From Datnioides undecimradiatus (Eukaryota; Chordata; Actinopteri; Lobotiformes; Datnioididae), in the NCBI GenBank assembly GCA_008933995.1, contig WARS01000047.1, positions 1,364,001 through 1,428,000 of the forward strand: 64,000 nt of DNA. The letters run 5' to 3'. Below are positions 52,901-57,786 of this stretch, piece by piece. The position numbers were made by a program, and so were the translations under genes. The notes under the pieces are model-generated. The model worked only from the letters and a program-made list of their open reading frames with translations, did not search any database and was not told the origin of the DNA. Numbering within the stretch: position 1 is the first letter of the stretch; the number at the start of each line of letters is the position of its first letter.

Positions 52901-55900
52901 GATTTGTTGCAGTGTCCTTGCATCAAAGCAATGCAGAATTCAAAGAATTGTAGCTCCAATGAAAATATAATTTTAGCGTGTAAAAGAATATTCTGTTATC
53001 CTAAAGGCTGCAGTGACACATCTCCGCTTAGAAAAGAGATTTTACAGGCTTTTTGTTATCAGAACACCGTGACACACATTAGATGTTCTATGATTGATGA
53101 TGATGAATGACCATCAAGTCTCACAGTCTGTCTGTTGTCTGGACTCAGTGTGCGTGCTCATCTGGGAAAAGCAGAAGAGGGAATGGGAGAAGGTCAAGTG
53201 GACGAATGACCTGCATTCAGCCTGAACATCTGTGGCTACACAGATTCTCACAGCACTGAGCTCATGAGCTACATTGTTTGAGCTGCTTTGAGTAGTTCTA
53301 CTTGTCTGACACATTTTTAAAAGTGTTATAAAATCACGGAAATAAAATGGACTGTAAAGACAACCCCAAGTACTGCTGCAGCAGGGCAATATTACCAATC
53401 CAATAATTACTTTACATTGCAAACAAAGAGCTTGTGAGTTTTATTGCTCTTTTAAAAGCAGTGGTTTGTTCCAGACTTTTGCTACATCAGCGTTTTCTCC
53501 ACACCATGAGAAATAATAATGTTGGGGGAGTATTCAACCTAGAAAAGCAGCAAATTTGCAGATATTATGTCTATGCAATAACCTCCCACTGAACATGATA
53601 ATGATTAAAACATGGTTTTAAAATTCAGGAAAGTGAGTTTGAGTTAAGTTCATGTGCAGATTACCAGCCCACAGGCTCCTCAGGAGGATCACATACTTCA
53701 CTGTAAAGGTACACCACTCACCGAAGGAGAGTTTTGGAAGTGAGGCTAAGCTCTTATCCAGCAGCTATCCAGTGAACTTAACCAAATATTGAACCTCACA
53801 TATAGTCCCTCACCGGACATTAGAGACACAAATCTCTTTAAAGCAGCTGTAATTGATAAATCAAAAGACAATTTGACAGAGGCAAGTAGTTACAATGAAA
53901 ATACACCAAACTTGAGAATATCTTGCAGTGGGATCACAACAGCTGTGTGTATTGGCTTTGCAAGGTAGACAGAAACATGGATCCGCATTGTCATGTTCTG
54001 CGATAACTGCTGGATGTGTAAATAAATGTGCTATATCAACCTGAAAGGTGATGATTCGTTAGTGTCGTGTTCACAGCTTGTTTCCTCAGCCGTTGCAGGT
54101 TCAAGTAACTGAAACATTCAGATTCACCAGTTCATGACAAAGAACAGCAGCACTGTTGTTGTTCAGTGATCGTTAAATGAATGCGTTATTCTTCTGTTAC
54201 AATGCGTTTGTTTACCGTTAGATGAAAAACATTAAGTTCATGCTAACACTTTCAGCAGCATAGCGGTGATGGTTATTGAGTTTATTCAGTGTTCCTAGTG
54301 AACTGTAGGTCATTCATTCCCCTCACTCTTTTCTTTAAGTAGCTCATTTGTTCCTTGCTCCTCCTTTTTTATGATATAACTACACGTAGCTGTGACACTG
54401 GGACATCAGGTTTTTCTCTTGGAAACAAATACAAGGCCACATCCACTGACATCAACACATGGGGTGAGGGGTTGAAGAAGAGCTGTCCCTGAAAAGGTGT
54501 TTATTGTCCAAAACCCGATGTGATGTACTCTCTGGCAGCGAAATGAAAAGCATGTCGCTCTATATTTCTCCCATGTCCCACTGCTCTGTTTTGTTGTTTA
54601 CTGTTCTATATGGGGCACACTGCTGAGTGGGTCAAAGATAGAAAATGAGGGTCTATAGAAGACGCACACAAGAAATGTTGTGTATTGAGTTGCAGCTGTG
54701 ACCTTTGTACTACTCTGATGTCATGGAGTGTCTCTGCTCCGGGTGACATTGGAAATTCTGCACCCTGGAGATTTGAAGAACTGCTCCATACAAAAGTTGT
54801 GAGTTCAGCAGCCTGTCTAGGCCATGTTGAATGGTGCAGCCTTGGTCGGACCATGTAAGCTTCTGGCTGAGCATTGGAATTCAACACCAAACATCTGAAA
54901 AGGCTTGACCTTGTGATTTAGGTCAGTTTTTATACTTCAACACTTGAAGGAGAACAGGAAGGAAATATTACTGAATTGCCAGTTGCCATTAGATGCCATT
55001 CAATCTTGTTAATGAAAGTAGTTGTTACATTTTCCTGACATACTGCTGTGTATAGTCGTGGCCCTCAGAGGATGACTCCTAATGGTCTTTATGACCCTCT
55101 CACTTCTTCTCTAGCACCACCTCCAGGTCACATTGTTAATTTGCATACACAATGCGAAAAATACACTGAACAAATGGACAGATTTTAATTTAGGTGACAG
55201 CTGAAAGCTTATGTACAACTTCCCAAATCAAAATTTTGCTTTTTAAATTTCTTGTAACAGTTACTGTTTTCTTCTGTTTTCAGTAACACTTCTATATTAG
55301 CTTGCCGTCAACATGGGCCGTCTGTCATCACCCAGAGCTTTTTGACTCCTGATTTCCATACAAAAAGCATTTACGTCATCTAATCTGATCATCATAATGT
55401 CACACTTCATATGCAGACCATGAAGACCCTGATGAGTAATGATCCAACTTGAGCTTTGAGCTGAGGGTTTGCAGAGTTTCAGAGATCTTTGAGAAATCTA
55501 ACATTTTACTCCTACACAATGACTAGCTGTCGCAGGCATTGGTTTACAGCTGACCTATGATACTTGAGTTTTCTGTTAAAGCCATCAGCCATTGCCTCCG
55601 CCGCACAGAAATGTTGAAATTATTCACCTGAACTGAGATTCCAGCAGGAAATTGTGGGTTTTTTTGGGTTTTTTTACTTTGACAGATGCTCACGAACATT
55701 GCTTGTGAAAAAATGAAAGACAGGTGGTAAAACTGCCTTCATTCCTAAAGGAGCTCTTACTCCTGCCCACTTAGCTGCTCTTAAATGAGAAGACGTTGAG
55801 CTACATACAGGAACAATATCAGGCTATAAAACACTGAGTCTGATGAAGTGTAATAATTCAATAACAGCCCACGCTCAAATCGCTAACTGGCCCGGTTTTT

Positions 55901-57786
55901 CTGTTTCCTGCTTCTGCTGTAACTGCTGTGATTTCAAAGACCAGACAGCAGACAGTCAAGATGTCTGCTCTGTTTGACAAATACAAATCGGTGTCCACAC
56001 GCATTCCATTTTTTGGTTTGTTTGTTTGTTTTTGCAGCGTTGTGGGGTCCCCTGTTACATACCAAACATTTTGATGACTTGTTCTCATCCATCCAGTGGA
56101 CCTCTATGGTGGTAAAGTGTTGGAAAGTCCAACACCTACTTTTTCAAAAATATATTTGACACAGCAAGCCCTTACGTGGTAGCAGCTTCACATGCAGCAG
56201 CGTGTGAACCAAAGTGTGAAACTGAAAAACAGAGGTCCATGTCAGTTCTTGTTATTGAACATCTGCCTCTGATCAGACATGCTCCTGAAAGCCCAAAAAC
56301 TGAGGAACAGACCAGGACAGGAACTTCATACTGTATGTATGTCAGGCATGCTCCGTAGGGACGGAGACACTGGGGCTAGATTTTGAAGAGAATTTCACAT
56401 TTTTACAAGTCTCTGCTGTCATGAACATAGAAATAGTTTTTGTTCTACACTGAGAAACCAACAGACCCTTTACTAATGAAAATCCAATGCAAGGGTGGGG
56501 GAGAAAGAAAGAAAAGAATTTAGCTATATTTCATGTAAACATATTCAACCTGGACCACATTTTCTCCATGTTTCCATGTTAAACTGACAAAAGGGAAGCT
56601 GGTCCAGCAATAAGTGTGACTGCTGCAGTGTATATTCTGCAGTTGGAACAGTATTTGTCTGTCTATGGCGAGCTTGAATGAAGCGTGTTGTACAACGATC
56701 TGTGTAGTAAAACTGCTGTTTTTGTCAATGGAGTCCGGTGGCTTTGAGAGGTGAGAAATAAGAGTTTGATAAAAACAGACCTTACTGTTTAACTTCTTTG
56801 TACACAGACTGTTCCTCTGCTTCTAAGTGGCTTTATTGTGTCTTACGTTTTGTTATTCACAGCTGTTATATCTTGTGCTTTATATAGACATGAAGATTAC
56901 CAAGGCAATAAAGAACTTCTGATTAAAATCATAATTTTTCTTGAAGAGGAAGGACAGTACTACTGCTTTTTCTTTTCTGAATAGCCACAACAAATTGTAA
57001 CCAATACACAGTTTTCCAGGAACCAGTCTTGCCTCCAGTACAAAGAAAAGTCATTTACAGGCACTTGCAATTACTGATTTATCTACATTTCTTTTTCGGA
57101 AAGCTTTTGTTCAAAACAAGTGCAAAATCTGTACACACCGCTGCTCATCATCAGAATTGTCTTTCTGTAGTAATTCATAATCAAGGTCAAACCATATTTT
57201 TCAGCACTAATCAAGAAATAACAAAAAACACTCAAACAAATCATTACTAACTACTAATTAACGATTTGGCTGATTTGATCTTTTGTTGGGGTTTTTTTTT
57301 CCTTTTTTCCCTCCGAGCTAGTTTTATTTTTACTCACTTGTTTTATGCTCTTGTTTTAGCCACAGAATAAAAGAACCAGGCCTATTTGTTCATTTTTCAG
57401 CACTGACACGCTCTGATCAGAGAGAAATCTGCAGTGGGTCTCTAAATATTACCTGAGTTGAACCAAGCACAAAAGAGAACGAGCAGCATATGTGGGATTA
57501 CTCACATGTTTAACTTAATGTCTTATGATGTTAAGAGGCTTACAGCCCTCACCTAGTGCTTGTGAGTCATTCTGTAATGATGTAACACAATGAAGTCTGT
57601 TTCTAACCTCTGTGTGTAACCTCTGTGTCTGTCACCCACACAGGAGCGGCATGTGGTCGGGACCGGCTTACGTTTCGCTTCTGTCAGACCCTCCGCTGGC
57701 TCGGCCGTTGCCACTTGCCCAACGTACGAGCACAGTGCTGCAAAACCTGCAGCCAGCGTTCCCGCCCCGGCGGCACATCTCATTAG
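329..57786 (+). CDS. adamts7: ADAMTS7 metalloprotease, 3' part (19 exons)
   Basis: Secreted zinc metalloprotease with thrombospondin type 1 repeats (TSRs); in mammals ADAMTS7 acts in the extracellular matrix and cleaves COMP and thrombospondin-1. Seen here: 19 exons (329-453, 2590-2739, 5497-5640, 11415-11559, 19222-19314, 20583-20728, 21784-21953, 22629-22762, 27311-27431, 28747-28991, 29788-29929, 33876-34002, 36502-36715, 37337-39073, 39779-39931, 40651-40824, 41475-41621, 43419-43581, 57644-57786) with GT-AG borders and matching phases, total 4,473 nt, ending at a TAG. Order: protease end, disintegrin-like, TSR1, Cys-rich, spacer, TSR2-4, mucin-like region, TSR5-8, PLAC. The mucin insertion between TSR4 and TSR5 is found only in ADAMTS7 and ADAMTS12; remembered sequence similarity favours ADAMTS7. 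The 5' exons (signal, propeptide, start of protease) are outside the window. The assembly duplicates two exons (see 22842-28842). Confidence 0.95.
454..2589 (+). other. adamts7: adamts7 intron
   Basis: About 2.1 kb, AT-rich. Nothing coding is recognisable. It contains a hairpin of tri-nucleotide character at 1320-1357, listed separately. Confidence 0.7.
1320..1357. repeat. perfect 14-bp inverted repeat (hairpin)
   Basis: Arms 1320-1333 (TACTACTACTGCTA) and 1344-1357 (TAGCAGTAGTAGTA) are exact reverse complements around a 10-nt AT-rich loop. No function is evident. Confidence 0.6.
2590..2739 (+). CDS. adamts7: adamts7 exon: metalloprotease domain with HELGH zinc site
   Basis: Begins with the third base of an Arg codon and reads [20 protein letters not shown], then GMCQPHRSC and a tail ending [15 protein letters not shown] (2723-2737) carries two zinc-ligand histidines and the catalytic Glu. 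The exon stops after two bases of the following Asn codon at donor CAA|GTAAGT, so the extended motif HELGH-N-FGIQHD is split by a 2.76-kb intron. The conserved cysteines of the catalytic domain are present. Confidence 0.95.
2740..5496 (+). other. adamts7: adamts7 intron
   Basis: About 2.76 kb. Mostly AT-rich and featureless. A more GC-rich stretch at about 4880-5165 is open on both strands for 60 to 76 codons, but its peptides match nothing I know; it may be an old repeat. No exon is supported. Confidence 0.6.
5497..5640 (+). CDS. adamts7: adamts7 exon: end of zinc site and Met-turn
   Basis: Completes Asn and reads [12 protein letters not shown], supplying the third zinc-ligand His and the following Asp of HExxHxxGxxHD, then PFIMSPQ, which carries the Met-turn methionine that underlies the zinc in metzincins, then [13 protein letters not shown]. 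Ends 2 nt into an Asp codon at donor GA|GTGAGT. All residues needed for catalysis in this part are intact. Confidence 0.95.
5905..6110 (+). repeat. degenerate dispersed fish repeat
   Basis: Contains CAGCCACTTGCCAATCACA-like text (here ATAGCCACTTGCCAATCACA) followed by ACCATAAACTCATTA and TTACTGAGGTAATAGAT, an order I recognise from a repeat found many times in percomorph genomes. I cannot name the family. Edges are approximate. Confidence 0.45.
7395..7830 (+). repeat. degenerate dispersed fish repeat (ATTCATGGTCC/GCATGCTAAACATCAGC family)
   Basis: Shares the marker words CATTCATGGTCC...GATGAATCC...TGACT...TGGTGAT, then GACCAAAT, then GCATGCTAAACATCAGC...GCATTGTCA with other copies in this window (40150-40480, 45930-46310, 55060-55140). 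The words occur in the same order, so this is one diverged family. The superfamily is not known to me. Confidence 0.5.
11415..11559 (+). CDS. adamts7: adamts7 exon: end of protease, start of disintegrin-like domain
   Basis: Acceptor TTACAG at 11409-11414. Completes Asp and reads [18 protein letters not shown], then [20 protein letters not shown] and LLCDDMD. The GxGxCLxD block closes the catalytic domain, and LPGxxYxxxxQC opens the disintegrin-like domain in this family. Ends in phase 0 at donor GAT|GTAAGA. Confidence 0.95.
12520..12640 (-). repeat. fragment of the CAAGTAAAAGTCCTGCA repeat family
   Basis: ATGCAGGACTTTTACTTGTA is the reverse complement of the core of the element seen at 18472-18882. 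Only part of the unit is present and its edges are approximate. Confidence 0.45.
13115..13129. repeat. target-site duplication, left copy
   Basis: TGCCTGACAAATCCA, repeated exactly at 13616-13630 on the other side of the LINE insert. The last bases overlap in composition with the ATCC tail, so the true duplication may be slightly shorter. Confidence 0.8.
13130..13615 (-). mobile_element. 5'-truncated LINE retrotransposon, 3' end
   Basis: Minus-strand insert of 486 bp. In minus orientation it ends in a short GGAT repeat tail (CCATCCATCCATC on the plus strand). It encodes the C-terminus of a LINE polyprotein: [19 protein letters not shown] followed by [17 protein letters not shown], a pattern I know from fish non-LTR retrotransposons. 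An exact 15-bp target-site duplication flanks it. Truncation at the 5' end is usual for target-primed insertion. The clade is uncertain. Frameshifts relative to the family are present between the overlapping open frames. Confidence 0.8.
13616..13630. repeat. target-site duplication, right copy
   Basis: Exact copy of 13115-13129, marking the right edge of the LINE insertion. Confidence 0.8.
16149..16175 (+). repeat. GT microsatellite
   Basis: About 13 GT units followed by GAGAGA, intronic. Confidence 0.9.
16500..16760 (-). mobile_element. LINE reverse transcriptase C-terminal fragment
   Basis: The minus strand encodes [20 protein letters not shown], then [19 protein letters not shown], then [20 protein letters not shown]. 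The AADRxALQ...PLPSL.DI...CLRRA...SLLPSGRRYR series is the C-terminal end of CR1/L2-like non-LTR retrotransposon polyproteins in fish. Reverse transcriptase core motifs are absent, so this is a dead 5'-truncated copy. Family assignment is from memory. Confidence 0.75.
17489..17580 (+). repeat. GATA tract with ACTTTAATAATCCC-type repeat end
   Basis: GTAGATAGATAGATAGACTT runs into TAATAATCCCAAACTGGGAGA and then GTTGCAGCAGCA. This arrangement recurs widely in fish genomes as the end of a dispersed repeat. The family is not named with confidence. Confidence 0.45.
17635..17745 (+). repeat. TAACTAATTACTTT-type dispersed repeat fragment
   Basis: TTGTAACTAATTACTTTGTG and AAGTAACTGTAGCTAATTAC resemble a short fish DNA-transposon-like repeat rich in TAACT/AGTTA words. 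Edges and class are uncertain. Confidence 0.35.
18472..18882 (+). repeat. dispersed fish repeat (GTGGTGGAGGAAGTACTC...)
   Basis: Starts AGTGGTGGAGGAAGTACTC and continues with AAGTAAAAGTAACAGTACCA, ACTACAAGTAAAATCCTGCA and AAAAGTATCAAAAGTAC. The same words in the same order mark a non-autonomous repeat common in percomorph fish. The right end is degraded. Reverse-orientation relatives lie at 12520-12640 and 23425-23905. Confidence 0.6.
19222..19314 (+). CDS. adamts7: adamts7 exon: disintegrin-like domain
   Basis: Acceptor GGCTAG. Reads [20 protein letters not shown] and then [11 protein letters not shown], with five cysteines in the usual C...C.LWC...C.s..DGT.C pattern of the ADAMTS disintegrin-like module. 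31 codons, phase 0 at both ends, donor AAG|GTGAGC. Confidence 0.95.
19617..19846. mobile_element. Tc1/mariner-type miniature transposon
   Basis: 230 bp bounded by TA dinucleotides (19615-19616 and 19847-19848). Its ends are inverted repeats: CAGTGCATCCGGAAAGTATT on the left and its reverse complement on the right, with further pairing inside (ACTTTTTCCACAT, TGTTATGTTACAGCCTTATA). No transposase frame is present. The terminal sequence matches Tc1-like elements familiar from fish genomes. The near-palindrome spans the whole unit. Confidence 0.9.
19876..19923 (+). repeat. CA microsatellite
   Basis: 24 uninterrupted AC units directly right of the Tc1-type miniature element. Confidence 0.95.
20583..20728 (+). 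CDS. adamts7: adamts7 exon: end of disintegrin-like domain and TSR1
   Basis: Acceptor ACCAG. Reads [20 protein letters not shown], then [35 protein letters not shown] is a full TSR start with its tryptophan ladder and CSRTCG core; ADAMTS TSR1 follows the disintegrin-like module in this way. Ends 2 nt into a Val codon at donor GT|GTGAGT. Confidence 0.95.
20729..21783 (+). other. adamts7: adamts7 intron
   Basis: About 1.05 kb, AT-rich, with nothing I can identify. Confidence 0.7.
21784..21953 (+). CDS. adamts7: adamts7 exon: end of TSR1, start of Cys-rich domain
   Basis: Acceptor CTGCAG. Completes Val and reads [26 protein letters not shown], then [20 protein letters not shown]. GKYCxGxRxRYxxCN closes TSR1 and FRxxQCxxFN opens the cysteine-rich domain throughout the family. 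Ends with one base of a Val codon at donor AGAG|GTGAGC. Confidence 0.95.
21954..22628 (+). other. adamts7: adamts7 intron
   Basis: 675 bp, containing the inverted-repeat element at 22241-22417. Confidence 0.7.
22241..22417. mobile_element. MITE-like element with 29-bp terminal inverted repeats
   Basis: Left arm 22241-22269 (AAATCCACCAGACTCATTTG and on) and right arm 22389-22417 are reverse complements with one mismatch in 29, around a 119-bp AT-rich centre. A single arm also occurs at 56717-56745 with three differences, so the sequence is dispersed. No coding capacity. Class and target-site duplication are not established. Confidence 0.65.
22629..22762 (+). CDS. adamts7: adamts7 exon: Cys-rich domain
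   Basis: Acceptor TTCCAG. Reads [20 protein letters not shown], then [10 protein letters not shown] and [11 protein letters not shown]. CELxCRPxNExFxxKLRDxVxDGTPC and DxCINGxCK are the conserved blocks of the ADAMTS cysteine-rich domain. Phase 0 end at donor AAG|GTATCA. It lies only 79 nt left of the duplicated block. Confidence 0.95.
23425..23905 (-). repeat. dispersed fish repeat, reverse orientation
   Basis: Relative of the 18472 element in the opposite orientation: TGTACTGAAGTACAG, GAGTATTTCCACTGCTGC, CTCACTAAATTTCAGA, GAGTACATTTACTTATACC and AATGCAGGGCTTTTAGTTGT appear in the expected order. Strongly diverged. A second identical copy at about 26426-26906 exists only because of the assembly duplication. 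Confidence 0.5.
24310..24430 (+). CDS. adamts7: adamts7 exon, surplus copy (Cys-rich/spacer junction)
   Basis: Encodes the same peptide as 27311-27431. The exon is 121 nt, so splicing both copies into one message would shift the frame; only one can be used in an ADAMTS7 protein. Treated as an assembly duplicate. Confidence 0.8.
25746..25841 (+). CDS. adamts7: adamts7 spacer exon, truncated surplus copy
   Basis: Starts at acceptor TTTAG like the full exon at 28747 and reads [20 protein letters not shown] and on to LALRSD, then breaks at the N at 25842. The intact exon is 245 nt; only 96 nt are here. The break coincides with the start of the second 3-kb copy, supporting a contig end. Confidence 0.85.
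25842..25842. other. assembly gap, single N
   Basis: The only ambiguous base I noticed. It separates the two identical 3,000-bp blocks. Confidence 0.95.
25843..28842 (+). repeat. 3,000-bp block, copy 2 (probable assembly duplication)
   Basis: Same sequence as 22842-25841. Unlike copy 1 it continues smoothly into the rest of the spacer exon, so it is the copy joined to the downstream gene. Gene models should use one copy only. Confidence 0.9.
27311..27431 (+). CDS. adamts7: adamts7 exon: end of Cys-rich domain, start of spacer
   Basis: Acceptor TTGCAG. Reads [20 protein letters not shown], then [20 protein letters not shown]. VGCDxxIGSxAxEDRCGVCxGNGSTC is the highly conserved end of the ADAMTS cysteine-rich domain; FEExEGLG starts the spacer. 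Phase 0 to phase 1, donor CTTG|GTATGT. Its partner copy is at 24310-24430. Confidence 0.95.
28747..28991 (+). CDS. adamts7: adamts7 exon: spacer domain
   Basis: Completes Gly and reads [20 protein letters not shown], then [20 protein letters not shown], then [16 protein letters not shown]. The spacer is a cysteine-free beta-rich module that governs substrate and matrix binding in ADAMTS enzymes. NLT is a possible N-glycosylation site. Phase 0 end at donor CAG|GTAGGA. Confidence 0.95.
28992..29787 (+). other. adamts7: adamts7 intron
   Basis: 796 bp, nothing recognisable. Confidence 0.7.
29788..29929 (+). CDS. adamts7: adamts7 exon: end of spacer, start of TSR2
   Basis: Acceptor TGTGCAG. Reads [20 protein letters not shown], then [18 protein letters not shown]. 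LLFQExNPGVxYEYTI is the end of the spacer, and [14 protein letters not shown] begins TSR2. Ends with one base of a Gly codon at donor ACAG|GTAAGA. Confidence 0.95.
29930..33875 (+). other. adamts7: adamts7 intron
   Basis: About 3.9 kb, AT-rich. Open frames here are short and match nothing I know. No exon is supported. Confidence 0.65.
33876..34002 (+). CDS. adamts7: adamts7 exon: TSR2 body
   Basis: Acceptor TTCCAG. Reads [30 protein letters not shown] and SCNKDPCPA. The GVQRQxVxC...CDPxxRPDD...C...PCPA spacing is that of the second TSR in ADAMTS7. Ends 2 nt into an Ile codon at donor AT|GTGAGT. Confidence 0.95.
34003..36501 (+). other. adamts7: adamts7 intron
   Basis: About 2.5 kb. A TA-rich segment near 34148-34220 and an AAAT microsatellite are the only features; nothing coding is evident. 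Confidence 0.65.
34569..34593 (+). repeat. AAAT microsatellite
   Basis: Six TAAA units in a row, intronic. Confidence 0.85.
36502..36715 (+). CDS. adamts7: adamts7 exon: TSR3 and first strand of TSR4
   Basis: Acceptor CTGTAG. Completes Ile and reads [20 protein letters not shown], then [15 protein letters not shown] and [19 protein letters not shown]. WWxGEWQxCSxSCGxxGxxKRxVLCIxxV is TSR3; WTTGSWSK is the tryptophan start of TSR4, whose cysteines come in the next exon. Phase 0 end at donor AAG|GTAAGT. Confidence 0.95.
36716..37336 (+). other. adamts7: adamts7 intron
   Basis: 621 bp. The stretch at about 37235-37285 (CTCACTGCTAGAGGGACTAA then CACTGCAGCTTTA) resembles the end of a common fish repeat. 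Nothing else is seen. Confidence 0.55.
37337..39073 (+). CDS. adamts7: adamts7 exon: TSR4, mucin-like region, start of TSR5
   Basis: 579 codons, phase 0 at both ends. Residues 1-43 of the exon are TSR4 ([16 protein letters not shown]...CYIQDCPQ). Residues 51-57 read DWSGSGW, an acidic-flanked SGxG-like site of the kind used for glycosaminoglycan attachment; mammalian ADAMTS7 carries chondroitin sulphate on this region. Residues 121-135 are [15 protein letters not shown], a signature shared with mammalian ADAMTS7. The following 430 or so residues are rich in Ser, Thr and Pro with NxS/T sites (ENIST, ENVT, NQT), fitting a mucin-like O-glycosylated stalk. The exon ends in YWVTGNWSA, the tryptophan strand of TSR5. 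No cysteine occurs in the stalk except one at 38529-38531. Confidence 0.95.
39074..39778 (+). other. adamts7: adamts7 intron
   Basis: 705 bp, AT-rich, nothing recognisable. Its acceptor (CCTAATTTGTGGGCAG) has a short, purine-broken pyrimidine tract. Confidence 0.7.
39779..39931 (+). CDS. adamts7: adamts7 exon: TSR5 body and start of TSR6
   Basis: Reads [20 protein letters not shown], then [17 protein letters not shown]. 51 codons, phase 0 at both ends. CSTxCGLGAxWRxxxC...RPxPAxRCxLRPC corresponds closely to the first TSR after the mucin region in ADAMTS7. Confidence 0.95.
39932..40650 (+). other. adamts7: adamts7 intron with dispersed repeat
   Basis: 719 bp, of which about half is a degenerate dispersed repeat (40150-40480). 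Confidence 0.6.
40150..40480 (+). repeat. degenerate dispersed fish repeat (same family as 7395-7830)
   Basis: Marker words in order: GAAACATCTCAGCAACTAT, CCTCAGAGGATAAATCCTCA, TTTGGTACAGACATTCATGT, TTCCAGCACCATC, then AGCCTCAGCTGTATTTTGTG. These match the layout of the family seen elsewhere in the window. Confidence 0.5.
40651..40824 (+). CDS. adamts7: adamts7 exon: TSR6 body and start of TSR7
   Basis: Acceptor TTTCCCAG. Reads [20 protein letters not shown], then [13 protein letters not shown] and [12 protein letters not shown]. 58 codons, phase 0 at both ends, donor CAG|GTAAGT. The LRPFHC and SWYTSSW-like blocks are matched in mammalian ADAMTS7. Confidence 0.95.
40825..41474 (+). other. 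adamts7: adamts7 intron ending in a GT repeat
   Basis: 650 bp with nothing coding. The 3' end is a GT/GC-rich alternating tract instead of a normal pyrimidine tract (listed separately). Confidence 0.7.
41425..41468 (+). repeat. GT/GC microsatellite at a 3' splice site
   Basis: GTGTG run with GTGC units reaching to 6 nt before the acceptor ATTTAG of the TSR7 exon. In RNA it is a UG-rich tract occupying the place of the polypyrimidine tract. Confidence 0.9.
41475..41621 (+). CDS. adamts7: adamts7 exon: TSR7 body and start of TSR8
   Basis: Reads [20 protein letters not shown], then [17 protein letters not shown]. 49 codons, phase 0 at both ends, donor CAG|GTATTC. [18 protein letters not shown] is matched in mammalian ADAMTS7. 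Removal of this exon would keep the frame. Confidence 0.95.
42506..42532 (+). repeat. GCTTT pentanucleotide microsatellite
   Basis: Five GCTTT units plus GC, intronic. Confidence 0.9.
43371..43388 (+). repeat. TG microsatellite near a 3' splice site
   Basis: Nine TG units after a T-run, ending 30 nt before the exon at 43419. In this intron a normal acceptor (GGTTTTCTGCAG) lies between the repeat and the exon. Confidence 0.9.
43419..43581 (+). CDS. adamts7: adamts7 exon: TSR8 body
   Basis: Acceptor TTCTGCAG. Reads [20 protein letters not shown], then [20 protein letters not shown]. [26 protein letters not shown] sequence is matched in the last TSR of mammalian ADAMTS7. Ends with one base of a Gly codon at donor TCTG|GTGAGT, before a 14-kb intron. 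Confidence 0.95.
45578..45735 (-). CDS. possible terminal exon of an unknown nested minus-strand gene
   Basis: On the minus strand an acceptor with a good pyrimidine tract (TTCTTCCTCCCTGCCCAG) is followed by 51 open codons and TGA. The peptide has two hydrophobic stretches, [14 protein letters not shown] and [20 protein letters not shown], and a polar tail ending [11 protein letters not shown]. Base composition is richer in G and C than its surroundings. I do not recognise a family, and I found no convincing upstream exon between 45740 and 57640. It could be the last exon of a membrane protein nested in the adamts7 intron, or chance. Confidence 0.3.
45930..46310 (+). repeat. degenerate dispersed fish repeat (same family as 7395-7830)
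   Basis: Marker words in order: TTTCATGGTCTCCAGAGGAT, GAAGTTGACATTTGTTGTTT, AGTGAAATGTCTC, then AGCATGCTTGCATGTTAGCA, CACGTAGCTCAAAGCACCAC. The last words are typical of the right half of this repeat family. Confidence 0.5.
49520..49543. promoter_or_regulatory. CCAAT box and perfect CRE palindrome in the last intron
   Basis: CCAAT at 49520-49524 and TGACGTCA at 49536-49543, 11 nt apart. TGACGTCA is the full CREB/ATF consensus palindrome. The combination is seen in promoters and enhancers, but no start site or exon is recognisable beside it, so function is a guess. Confidence 0.25.
52234..52265. repeat. perfect 13-bp inverted repeat (hairpin)
   Basis: Arms CAGCCTACTACAA (52234-52246) and TTGTAGTAGGCTG (52253-52265) with a 6-nt loop. 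Further TTGTAGT words follow to about 52300. Confidence 0.6.
52605..52690 (+). repeat. short minisatellite, TGATTAATTACCTTTGG unit
   Basis: About four imperfect units built on ATTAATTACCTTTGGT, intronic. Confidence 0.7.
55060..55140 (+). repeat. fragment of dispersed fish repeat (same family as 7395-7830)
   Basis: GGCCCTCAGAGGATGACTCC then CTTCTCTAGCACCACCTCCA match the middle of the family. Confidence 0.4.
56717..56745 (+). repeat. single arm of the 22241 inverted-repeat element
   Basis: Matches the right arm at 22389-22417 in 26 of 29 positions. No second arm was found nearby. Confidence 0.5.
57644..57786 (+). CDS. adamts7: adamts7 last coding exon: PLAC domain
   Basis: Acceptor CCACACAG. 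Completes Gly and reads [20 protein letters not shown], then [17 protein letters not shown] and a short basic tail ending GGTSH before TAG at 57784-57786. The C...FC..L..LG.C..P..R.QCC.TC pattern, six cysteines, is the PLAC domain that ends ADAMTS7 and some other ADAMTS proteins. The phase (1 to 2) matches the TSR8 exon 14 kb upstream. Confidence 0.95.

Larger units (their letters stand above)
43582..57643 (+). other. adamts7: adamts7 last intron, 14 kb
   Basis: 14,062 bp separating TSR8 from the PLAC exon, the longest gap in the gene here. It contains degenerate dispersed repeats (45930-46310, 55060-55140), a hairpin (52234-52265), a small minisatellite (52605-52690), one arm of the inverted-repeat element (56717-56745), a CRE/CCAAT pair (49520-49543) and a minus-strand exon-like segment (45578-45735). 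The rest shows no feature I can support. Confidence 0.7.

Noticed and set aside
54606-54890. A 94-codon minus-strand open frame in the last adamts7 intron.
   Set aside because: No domain is recognised and no flanking splice signals join it to other exons; possibly a decayed repeat.
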